Assembly (NCBI GenBank): GCA_036346205.1
Contig: JARFJB010000400.1
Location: forward strand, 5,077,501-5,141,500
DNA length: 64,000 nucleotides
Reading direction: 5' to 3'
From: Vesta saturnalis
Lineage: Eukaryota; Arthropoda; Insecta; Coleoptera; Lampyridae
Below the pieces are notes generated by a model. That model was given only the letters and a program-made list of their open reading frames with translations. It ran no database searches and was not told the origin of the DNA. The number at the start of each line of letters is the position of its first letter. The first letter of the stretch is position 1. Shown here piece after piece: positions 22,485 through 32,049 of this stretch. The position numbers were made by a program, and so were the translations under genes.

Positions 22485-22545
<61 letters not shown>
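22291..22545 (+). other. LINE 3' UTR ending in an (ATT)n tail
   Basis: About 195 bases of 3' UTR (with GACGTGGTAAACCACTGTGG) end in ATAAATT followed by roughly 19 ATT units (22486-22542). LINEs of several clades end in short tandem repeats rather than poly-A, so this should be the true 3' end. Confidence 0.75.
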
Positions 22546-23018
22546 GTATCTATCCGTTAGGTACAAATTCATATAAATAAATTATTACTATTACGCACTA
22601 TTTTCGTATTTCCTTTTGAGATCAAACTAAAAGTTAAACAAAAAGAGAAACTACTCGAAATATCTATTCATAACAATAACACAGTTATGTCCAATGATGT
22701 TATTTTGACCTTTCCAGTTGTAATTTTTCTCAGGCTACTGATGTTCTATTCATGCCGGTGCTTCGTCTTCTACGAGTATTAATTTTTAAATTAATTTGAT
22801 GTGCATAAAGTGAAACAAACACAATTTCCCACTGCACCGCCATTTTTTGCCATTTTGCAAACAATTCCGACTATTTCTAAACGATTCTGTTTAGTTTTTC
22901 GAAGAAAGCCTTATCTTTCCGGATGGCTCTAAAGAATATTAATCCTGAATAATCAGTTATTGAACCCGCTATTACAGGTAGGGTAGACTGGGTACGGCTG
23001 AAACAATTCAGCTTATAT

Positions 23019-23079
<61 letters not shown>

Positions 23080-23609
23080 TGCAAGAGTGTGTTTCTATGT
23101 ACTACTGGGCAGTATCATTTTGGTACCCGGTGTTTCGTTTTTAATATAAGACCAAATTTAAATAAAAATCTGGTTGGTTTCAACCGTTCCCATACCAGGG
23201 GCGGTTGAAACATGCAAATAATACAAAATATAATATTATAACATGTTTTATTTATTATTTATTTCTATTTTAAGAATAATTATGGCACCGTTTAACAACA
23301 TAAATTAGTCTTCAATGTTTAAACACACAACAATATGTCTAATCAACCATCAATGTTTTTAGGGCACACAATTTAAAATATCTGTAATCAATCGTCACTG
23401 ACAATATGATTACTTAACAATTAAACTCAATGTACGTACTTATCAAAAACAATATAAATCAATAGCATTTTTTAAAAACAAAACGAACTAAATTTATAGT
23501 ACTTCGACTAGAAAAATAATTTGAAAACCAACTAAAAGAAAAGATTTCTGTTAACAATGCTATTGATTTTGATTAGTAATAAATCAAACAAAAATGCTTA
23601 GTTATCAAT
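22546..23609. other. Intergenic stretch with (TA)n at 23026-23075; possible pogo TIR at 22977
   Basis: No coding similarity. A motif GGTAGGGTAGACTGGGTACGGCTGAAAC at 22977-23004 and a GGGGCGGTTGAAACATGC stretch near 23200 resemble end sequences of pogo-type elements. They could be the 3' end of the element whose transposase starts at 23610. The opposite end was not found. Confidence 0.4.
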
Positions 23610-23660
23610 TCTAGTTTGGGATCATTCAGTCATAATTGTGGCAAACATAGCTAAGGCCAC
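23610..23660 (-). pseudogene. C-terminal tip of the pogo-like transposase (end of PHD finger)
   Basis: On the minus strand the sequence just left of the BEL element reads SYVCHNYD and a stop. This fits the last Cys-x-x-[Cys] pair of the PHD finger whose earlier part is at 30323-30478, with the final cysteine changed to tyrosine. The BEL element therefore sits inside the PHD-coding sequence. Confidence 0.65.
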
Positions 23661-23816
23661 TGTAAGAAATGGAACTTTAGTTAGTTAGTTATCTAGTTAG
23701 TGTTAATTAGAACGAGGAATACTAGAGGGTACCGAATTTGAGTTTTTCTGTTAGAAATAAAATTTAGTACTCAAAGTTCCGTCTTGAGTTTGCTTGTTCA
23801 GGGTAAAAACCGCACA
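23661..23816 (+). repeat. 5' LTR of the BEL element
   Basis: Starts TGTAAGAAATGGAA and ends AAAAACCGCACA. It aligns along its length with 30167-30322, with some 20 differences by eye, so the insertion is old. At 156 bp it is short for a BEL LTR. Confidence 0.85.
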
Positions 23817-23888
23817 AACTCAAATTCGTTTTTTTTATTTTTTGGTAAGTTGCATTATCTCAATTACTGGGTCCCCAAAGTGGCTTTA

Positions 23889-25104
23889 CAATATGCTGAA
23901 GGAACCAAAGGTGATCTTTGTCCAATATGTAGTAAACCATACCGAGAAGAAGACGTGCTGGAATGTACCAAGTGCAACCGATGGTGTTGTTACGAATGTG
24001 TTGACATCACAGACGACTCCTGGTTATGTCCATAATGCAAACATCAAAGTAGTAAAACAATACAGTTGGGAAAAGTAAAAAGTACTGATTCAAAATTGTT
24101 CCTAACGTCTTCAAAAAGCAAAAAAAGTTACTCAAATAAAAATAATGGTAATTCTATTACAAATAGTAAAGTTAAATGAAAAATTAAGTTATTGCAAGAA
24201 GAAAAAGAATTACTTAGACAGGAAAGAGAATTAGCTAGAGAAGCTTGACTAATTTTAGAAGAAAATGATTCGAATGATAGTCAGCAAATTAGTGATGTAG
24301 AAATTAGAGAGACAGACGTTTTAGCAAATAAAATATTGTCTGTGCAAATAGAGAACGGTAAGAAAGAATGTACATTATCAATTAAGAATAATGCGCAGGG
24401 AACAGTTCTCAAAGTATCTGCTTCTCACTCTTATAAACAACCTCTCAAATTTAATGAAGTTAATTATACCAGATTAACAACGCGCATCAACGGAAATTCG
24501 TATGAATGGCTTCTCTTTGTTAGCTGTTTTGCAAGAACTACAGAATTATGTGCCTTTAATAACGATGAAAACTTAATAAGGCTGCAAAAGGTGCTGCCAA
24601 ACACGCCGTTTGTAGTTTTCTTGTACAGCCTGATTGTGTTCCCCAGGTAATAAAAACCTTGGGCATCCTTTACGGAAGAGCAGAGCAAATAATTGATGCT
24701 CATATTGACGTTATTCGCCGTCAACCGTCCCCTAAGACTGAAAAACTAGAAACGTTGGTCGAGTACGCATTAGCAGTAAAAAATCTTTGTGTTTCACTTG
24801 AAACCACTAAATCACAGGAATATCTAAATGATCCTACGCTTATGCACGAACTAATATATAAGCTACCTCCACAAATCAAAATAAACTGGGCTATGTATAA
24901 AGGTTCTTTACGGAAATTGAAAGGTCTTACTGATTTCGCTGATTGGGCATATAATATGGCTACAAATTTGTGCACCGTCTTGCCTGCAGTAACAGTGTCT
25001 AACCAAATATCTAACAACCAAACTCGTCGTAGTGAAAGAGCGGATACACATTTAGACATTGATTCCGTTAAACACAGATATTTACAATATAAGGTATGTT
25101 CATG
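23889..25104 (+). pseudogene. BEL/Pao Gag with N-terminal PHD-like zinc finger
   Basis: Gag forms the retrotransposon particle. Residues from about 23915 read CPICSKPYREEDVLECTKC, then CCYECVDITDDSWLCP, a C4HC3-like finger whose Cys pattern suits a PHD domain. A charged, likely coiled-coil linker (LLQEEKELLRQERELARE, about 24185-24245) follows. The BEL capsid-type domain comes next: SYEWLLFVSCFARTTELC (24495-24553) and, in another frame, LGILYGRAEQIIDAHIDVI with PTLMHELIYKLPPQIKINWA. The start codon is uncertain. At least four breaks are present. Confidence 0.82.
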
Positions 25105-25765
25105 AACCTGCAGCAACGTAACACAAGGTGGAAAGTAATAAAAAATTTACAACTGTGTGGGTTATGTTTAAAACGACATAAATTTCTATGAAAGTATCCG
25201 GTTAAATGCAATAGCTGCCAAATAAAACACCATCCACTCCTTCATTATGATGAGACAACGAATACCCAGGAAAACTCGACTGTTAAAACAGAAATAAAAA
25301 CATCCGAAGCTCAATCTCACCACGTTTCGATGTTTACCGAAAAGGGTTGCAAAGTAGGCTATCAAAATCCTCGCTTTAGAATTGTCCCTGTACAATTGAT
25401 AAATGGTGCAACAACAATTCAGACATATGCGTTTTTAGATGAAGATTCTTCAGTAACTTTAATAAATGTGAATATAGTGAAAGAACTACATCTACAAGGA
25501 ACTGATGAACCACTTTGTATGAAATGGACCGACGAACAAGAACGTTTCCAAAATGATTCACAAAAAGCTGTTTTATGAGTATCGGGGGATTTCGAAAGAG
25601 CTAATCAATTTGATATTATTGCGAGAACTGTAAGAAATTTGAATCTTCCAATACAAACAATGGATAGGACGATATTGAAAGAAAATTACCCTTATTTGAG
25701 AAATATACCTGTGAAATCTTACGAAAATGCAAACCCACAATTACTTATTGGTTTAGATAATTGAG
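25105..25765 (+). pseudogene. BEL zinc knuckle and A17-type aspartic protease
   Basis: At 25155-25250 a CLKRHKF...KCNSCQIKHHPLLH pattern gives the Cys/His knuckle of BEL Gag-Pol proteins. The protease follows: QLINGATTIQTYAFLDEDSS at 25400-25450 holds the active-site aspartate in a DEDSS context, less usual than D-x-GSS. The segment ends with NPQLLIGLDN near 25735-25765. In-frame stops lie at 25576 and 25762. Confidence 0.78.
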
Positions 25766-25959
25766 GCTAGCGATACCTTCATGTACAAAGGAAGGCCAAG
25801 AAAGGGATCCTATAGCATCAAAATGCAGACTAGGGTGGTATTTGCACTTCACACAGCATCACAAATAAATAAGTGTGGTAAGCACATTTGTGAATGTTCT
25901 GTAAACAAAATAAGTAATGAAGAAATTCGAGGCAGTAAAAAAGTACTTCTCAATTGAAC

Positions 25960-27020
25960 GTTTAGGTGTACAGCCTTGGATTGCATAGAAAGACAGATAA
26001 AAAACCCGAACTAGGTTTAGAAATTAAAGAACAAAGTAAAGATCACATCAATAAAGGTTATGTACGGAATTTGACTCTAGAAGAACAGTCACAGCCACGT
26101 GAAAGGGCATGGTATCTCCATATCTTTTCTGTACATAATCCGAACAAGCCAGGAGGGTCTAGGCTTGTATGGGATGCAGCTGCAACGGTAAATGGTGTAA
26201 GTTTAAATTCTTTGCTATTAAAAGGAGATGATCAATTACGGTCATTACTAGGGGTGCTGTTACGTTTTCATGAAAGAAAAATTGGATTCTCTGCGGATAT
26301 ACAAGAAATGTTTCTCAGAATGGGTATTATAGAAGAGGACCAGCATTCTCAAAGATTTCTGTGGTGTCATATGAACCCCGAAAATCAATTGGATACATAT
26401 GTTATGACTTTTGGGGCCACCTGTTCATCAAGTTACTCCAATTTGTGAAAAATACTAATGCACAGAAATATTCATCTGAATACCCGAGAGCAGTTGAGTG
26501 CATTGTTAACAATCATTATGTAGACGATTTATTAGATTCGGTGGACAATGAAAAAGAAGCAGTCAAAATTGCAAAACAAGTTACTTGGAAACGCTCAAAA
26601 GGTAATTTTCATATACGGAAATGGCGCTCCAATTCAAAAATATTTATGCAAATAAGGAATTCCAAAACAGAAACTCTAGTAGAAATTACAGGGACTGATG
26701 AAAAACAGGGAAAAAGTTCTTGGTATGTGGTGGAATTTAACAAAAGATTGTTTTATTTTTTCTCTGCGATTCAATAAAGGAAATAAGGAAATTTTAAAAG
26801 GTGAAAAAACCTACCAAGTGGGATATATTAAAAATAATGATGTCAATATATAACCCTTTAGGCCTTCTCCCGCATTTTTTAATTAAAATTTTGTTACAAG
26901 ATATCAGGAGAAGTAAAATAACGTGAAATGATAACATTACAGATGAACAATTTAAAAAGTGGCTATCTTGACTTACACAGTTACCATAAACAGAAAAAAT
27001 TAGTATACCAATATTATAAC
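25960..27020 (+). pseudogene. BEL/Pao reverse transcriptase
   Basis: The fingers and palm are open at 25966-26448 with PRERAWYLHIFSVHNPNKPG, LVWDAAATVNG, LNSLLLKGDD and IGFSADIQEMFLRM, which contains the first catalytic aspartate (SADI). After a shift, YVDDLLDSVDNEKEAVKIA at 26518-26575 supplies the YVDD box. The connection region continues to about 27020 (NKGNKEILKGEKTPTKWDIL, YNPLGLLPHFLI). It then stops abruptly at the foreign insert. Confidence 0.85.
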
Positions 27021-27029
27021 AACAATTAT

Positions 27030-28240
27030 TAAATGGCGTCAATATTGTAACATTAATAAAAAAAAGCGTAATTGATCGAATGATTTTAATTAATATAACA
27101 AATTACCAAATAATAATCGCTACTGCCGTCGGCTCATCGGTAGATTGAGATAGGGGAGAGTTCTAATTTAGAGTTTAATTAACATACCTGAAATACTGCT
27201 TGCTTCTTTTCTGCTTAATTATTTTCACTTAATTAAAAAAAAAATGTTATCTAAAAATTATGAAAAATGATAAAATCTCGAGCGCCATGTTGTCTTTTTT
27301 TATATATATAGGAACAACAAAACCTAGTTAATGAATAATAATAAACAATTTATCAAAATGAAAATAAAATATCATGATATACATAAGTTTATTCAATATA
27401 TGATTGAAAACGTAAAAAATCAGAAGTCATATACTACTCGAAATTATATAAAAAACATTACCTTTGAACGGTTCTGTACATAAACAGTAACTGGTAATTA
27501 TGAAGCAGAATGGTGAACTTGGTGAGGTCAATGTCTTGCTTATTTATCCTTAATATATTGTATCCATAACTTTATTGAATTTCTTTGAAGTTTAATTCGC
27601 CAAATTTATTTATAAAAGTATGTAGAACTTGCGTTGTAAAATGTAATTCAAGTAAAAATTGCCATTTAAAATAGTAAATTACTGACTTATACGTGCCATT
27701 AAAAATAATTATTATAAAAATGCCATATAAAAGTATGCATTAATAAAAATGAGTAAAATATAAGTCAAATAGGAGTGCAAACTAAGTGATTAAAAGTAAA
27801 AAATAAAAGTGCCTAAAAAAACAAACATATGCTTTAGTTTTAAATATAATGAGAAAAAATAACTTACCACCAAAATCTGATGGCACCAAATATAAAAAAT
27901 TTAGGGAAAATTCCCCACAACTACATGCTGTTACATTTAGCAGCAAGTGAATTGAAAAAGAAAAAGAAGGCGAGTTATTACGCTTTGCGCGCTTTTAAAT
28001 GATCAGAATACCATTTCTAAGGAAGGGGAAATATAAATCTTTATTAAATATATTCACATAAAAAATATGTACTATTAAGATATGCAATTTAAGTTGCCTA
28101 CCTCATACAAAACTTAAGAACTTTTCCACTAAATGAATGAAAGATCAAAATCAATGTATTTTTTTTTAATACAACCAAAAAAGGTTGTTACAATATGTTA
28201 TCTCACTATTTTTCAAAACTGGAGTGATGTGATAGTCCAA
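27030..28240. mobile_element. Unclassified insert in BEL carrying dispersed repeat copy B
   Basis: BEL coding similarity stops near 27020 and resumes near 28245 at PRLELDGALIGS. About 1.2 kb of AT-rich non-coding sequence lies between. Its right part (27975-28205) is the reverse complement of the repeat at 4670-4920. Some 60-70 RNase H codons of BEL are missing, so either the insertion caused a deletion or that part has decayed. No terminal repeats or target duplication could be defined. Confidence 0.6.
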
Positions 28241-28244
28241 CTAC

Positions 28245-29810
28245 ACATTTCCGCGACTCGAATTGGACGGTGCTCTAATAGGAAGTAGATTTGCACAAAC
28301 CTTTCGTTTACATTGCTCTATACCAATCATTGAAACCTATTATTGGTGAAATTCACTGATCGTACTAAATTGGCTACAAACAGATGATTCAGTGGAGTTG
28401 AATAAGTATGTCGCTTACAGAGTTGCCGAAATACAACAGAATTCAACTATTTCTAATTGGCGTTGGGTTCAAATGAACTCAATGCAGCTGATGAGGCTAC
28501 AAAATGGAATAAGAAGCAAACTTTCAAGATTTCTGATGAGGGGTTCCGGGGTCCATCCTTTCTACTACAGCAAGAAAATTAATGGCCCATTGAGTCAAAC
28601 TTAAACAGAGAAAGCAACGATGCCAAAAAAAATACTATTGAAACAAGAAGCTGTCGAAACAGTAATAAAGCTACATGATTTTAGCAAATATTCTAAGCTT
28701 TCACGTACCATGGCTTATGTTACAAAGTATATTAACATACTTTTGTCTAAAATACAAAAGACACCAACACCTACATTATATTTAACTGCTGAAGAACTTT
28801 TAATTGCAAGAAATATTTTAATCCGTTTAATTCAGAAGGAATTTTACCAAGAAGAGATTAAAAATCTCCAAAAACATACAACTCCCATTTTACTCCCACA
28901 AGTAAAAAAAACTAGTAAGTTGTATAAATTGTCGCGCTATATAGACGAAGACCAAATACTACGGGTACGTGGAAGGATCGATGCAATAAACAACGTAGAA
29001 TACGACACTAAAGGAACAATTATTTTCCCTAAAGAAAGTCACCTGACGTATCTACTAGTAGATGAATATCACAAAAAAAAACTTACCCCAAAACCATAAA
29101 ACTGTAATAAATGAAATCAAACAAAAAGTTTATATTCCACAAATAAGAAGATTTCTATGCAAAGTAATGACACATTTCCAAATGTACAAGATTAGATTTA
29201 CCTCGCTAGTCGCACCTGAAATGTCACCTTTTCAAGAATGTCGACTTGCCACATATACACATACAAGTGTAGATTACTTTGGCCCCATGAAAATAACTGT
29301 TGGAACAAAATTAGAAAAAATATGGGGCACACTATTTACATGTCTAACTACCAGGAGTGTACATTTAAAGTAGCGTACAAACTGGGTGTCGATAACTATA
29401 CTTTATGTTTTACAAACTTTATGAACAGAAGAAAACGACCAAGGTATATTTATTGCGACAGAGGTACAAATTTCATAGCGACTGAACGTGTCTTACGTGA
29501 AGAATTACAAAATATTGATCAAAAACTAATAGCAAATTCATTTGTAAGTTCTGAAATAAATTTCCGTTTTAACCCACCTTTATCACCCCATATGGGTGGA
29601 ACTTGGGAGAGGCTAGTCAAATCAGTAAAAATATCACTTTATGATGCACTGCCCACGAGAACACCAACTGATCCATTATTACAGAGTTGTCTCATAGCAG
29701 TAGAAAACATTGTTAGCTCACGGCCATTAACATACCTTCCCTTAGATTATGAAGAAGCAGACGCGCTAACACCTAATCAATTTTTTCACTGGATTATCGA
29801 ATGGGGGTAA
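28245..29810 (+). pseudogene. BEL/Pao RNase H end, integrase zinc-binding and catalytic core
   Basis: Starts with LELDGALIGSRFAQT and VAYRVAEIQQN (RNase H C-terminal region). After a linker, 28620-29099 is open and ends in the integrase zinc-binding lead-in (ILRVRGRIDAINN). The core has TSVDYFGPMKI (first D), CDRGTNFIATERVL with CDRGTNF for the second D, and NPPLSPHMGGTWERLVKSVK with the glutamate, all typical of BEL integrases. Frames change at about 29095 and 29370. Confidence 0.87.
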
Positions 29811-29829
29811 ACCCCAGGGACAACTAGAT

Positions 29830-30150
29830 GATAATGCAAAAGTACTAAAATTTTCTTATCTATACCACGAGCAATTTGCAAACAAATGTTGGCGAAGATT
29901 CGTCGCCGAATATGGTTCAAGCAAGTACATCCTTTGCAAGAAGGGAACATCGTACTAATCTGTGACAAAACCTTACCTCGATGCAACTGGCCAACAGAGA
30001 AAATAATTGAAGTCACAAAAGGACCCGATGACCAAGTAAGAAGAGCTAAAGTTCAGCAAAACAACGACATACTAGAAAAACCGGCAATGAAACTTGCTAT
30101 TTTGAAGATGAACCAAGACAAAACGGGTACAGCTTTAGATTCTGACGAAG
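29830..30150 (+). pseudogene. BEL integrase C-terminal domain (DUF5641 type)
   Basis: Reads WFKQVHPLQEGNIVLICDKT, LPRCNWPTEKIIEV and GPDDQVRRAKVQ, the small beta domain that closes BEL pol proteins. A GTGGGAG purine stretch right before the 3' LTR at 30160-30166 can serve as polypurine tract. Confidence 0.8.
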
Positions 30151-30166
30151 CTGTACCGGGTGGGAG

Positions 30167-30322
30167 TGTTAGAAATGGAATTAAAGTTATTTATCTAGTT
30201 AGTGTTAATTAGAAGCAGGAATACTGGATAGAGGCTACCGAATTTGAGTTCTTCTGTTAGAAAGAAAATTTAGTACTTCAAGTTCCGTCTTGAGTTTCCT
30301 TGTTCAGGGTAAAAACCGCACA
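30167..30322 (+). repeat. 3' LTR of the BEL element
   Basis: TGTTAGAAATGGAA to AAAAACCGCACA, matching 23661-23816. It is directly preceded by a purine-rich tract. Confidence 0.85.
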
Positions 30323-31640
30323 ACCAACTTCTGCGCACTCTTCGTGAGCCCACAGTTCACAATTTGTACATTGTATCCATTTTTCTTCGGGTCCGCTCTC
30401 TGAATACTGTGACGTACAAACAAGACAGAAGCACTCCTCTCCTTCTGATGATGGTATTTCTTTTAGTGTTTCCTCCATCCAATATTTTCATAATTTGCTT
30501 AGCTTTGGCCCGTTTCAATCTGTTTTTCATATCTCTTCTTTTTTTGGTGTATCAGAGTAAATTGTAGATTTCCTGGTTTTCCGCCCTCTGTTTGTTTTCC
30601 TCGGAGGAGCTTTTGGTAATGGTCGTATTGATGCCGACGTAAATACTATCGGAGTCGCTAAATTTTCAGCTCGATTTGTCAGCGAAGGAATTAGTTGAGC
30701 ACTTGTAGAGAGCTAAATTTGCTGAATATTAATACTGCTGTCCCCTCTCGTTGGTCTATTCAAAGTTTCTGAACCTATAATAATCTTTTCTTGTTCAGTT
30801 TGTGGGACTGGTGAACTATGTCGAATATTCATAGCCTGTTGTTGGGTAACAAGAGCTGCACGTACATTAGAAGGCTCCGCCAACTCTACTGGTGGTTCGT
30901 TAATTATAGAAGGCAAAACTGATGGCGTTTTATCTTGGAGTGTGCTAGTCTTTCGAATAAGAACAACCTCTGCCTCTGTTGTATTTTTGGGGTTTGGCCT
31001 ATCTGCCACAATTGCAGGAGCAAAATCGAGCTCATTAAACAAATCTGGATTACATGGATAAATACCAGCTTAAATGTTTGCTTGTGTAAGAGCAAGCGGC
31101 ATAGCAGACGCTAAAATTCCTGGAATGTCATAAATTGACATTGTCCTTCCCTAGTGGCTTCGTATCCGTGCAACACAGGTCGAATTTACAGTTTTCTTCA
31201 AAAGGCCCTATGCAGTTCGTCAAGCGGTTGGAGTCTGTGAGAGCGGTAGGAAGGGAAATACAGTAATACAATGCCATTTTTTATACAAAAGCCCAGTACG
31301 TTAATATGAATGTATGAGGAGTGGTTATCGAGCACAAGTAAACACTTTATGTAAAGCAGATACATTTATGTGTTTTTTGAAGTGTTCCAAGAAATTAATA
31401 AATGTTTCAGCCTTATTCCAGCCAGGGGGGTTTGCAGTTCCATCAGATCCCACTGGTCCATCTCTGATAAACCATACCATACCCGCGGGAAGACGGAGAA
31501 TGGAGGAATTACGTTTCCGATGGCATTAGCCGCAAAGGCTACTGTGATTAAAGTAACCCTTTCCGCTGAAGTTACTAAACCTATTTGACGAGCACCACGC
31601 CTAGCTACCACTCTGCGTTTTGGACTGTGGTTATACCTGT
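30323..31640 (-). pseudogene. Pogo-like DDE transposase with C-terminal PHD finger
   Basis: Read from 31640 down. GITTVQN, a one-base shift, then RRGARQIGLVTSAERVTLIT and NAIGNVIPPFSVFPRV (31366-31611) are signature sequences of the pogo/DDE_1 catalytic domain. The middle part is degenerate and should hold the later acidic residues. FNELDFAPAIVADRPNP (about 31042-30990) is the family's C-terminal region. A PHD finger (CFCLVCTSQYSES, WIQCTNCELWAHEEC) is coded at about 30340-30440 and continues beyond the BEL insertion at 23610-23660. The N-terminal DNA-binding part is lost at the (TA)n at 31647. Confidence 0.78.
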
Positions 31641-31642
31641 TT

Positions 31643-31646
<4 letters not shown>

Positions 31647-31688
<42 letters not shown>
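31647..31688. repeat. (TA)n microsatellite
   Basis: About 21 TA units between the pogo remnant and a Penelope-like fragment. Confidence 0.95.
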
Positions 31689-31689
<1 letters not shown>

Positions 31690-31692
<3 letters not shown>

Positions 31693-32045
31693 ATGAAAAT
31701 GGTATTCTTGACGGGCCAAAATATAATTATTTAGATAAATCTATTGATGAGATATTATTCTGCCCTTGTAAGGTGTTAAAATTACTATCAGAAATATTAA
31801 AACTGTTTCTTGTTTATACATAAAAATTAAATCTCCTTTATTAGCCTTAGAACGGTTTAATATTGTGTACTCCATCCCTTGCGTTAATTGTGATAAATGT
31901 TATATAGGACAAACTTCTAGGAATTTATCGGGTAAAATAATATCTCACAAAAGTGACGCCGAAAGGAAAATCTAGTCTTGTGCCTTAGCTGAACATGTTA
32001 TAAGACGTGTAAACATGAGCCATACTCTTTCAGTTATTATATTAA
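31690..32045 (+). pseudogene. Penelope-like element fragment 1 (GIY-YIG endonuclease)
   Basis: Plus-strand translation at about 31860-32010 gives VYSIPCVNCDKCYIGQTSRN, with the paired cysteines and YIG of the GIY-YIG nuclease that ends Penelope-like retroelements, then LAEHVIRR. Upstream reverse transcriptase is not present. The fragment abuts (TA)n on the left and Polinton polymerase sequence on the right. Confidence 0.78.
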
Positions 32046-32049
32046 GGGT

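Larger units (their letters stand above)
23661..30322 (+). mobile_element. BEL/Pao LTR retrotransposon with both LTRs
   Basis: A 6662-bp element with 156-bp LTRs, Gag with an N-terminal PHD-like finger, zinc knuckle, A17-type protease, reverse transcriptase, RNase H remnant, integrase and an integrase C-terminal domain, in the order typical of BEL/Pao. About 1.2 kb of foreign sequence (27030-28240) interrupts it. Stops and shifts occur in every domain. A clear 5-bp target duplication could not be seen (left flank GCCAC, right flank ACCAA). Confidence 0.9.

Noticed and set aside
24464..25116. Minus-strand frames of 86 and 131 codons
   Set aside because: Antisense to BEL Gag, which has recognisable capsid-domain motifs on the plus strand.
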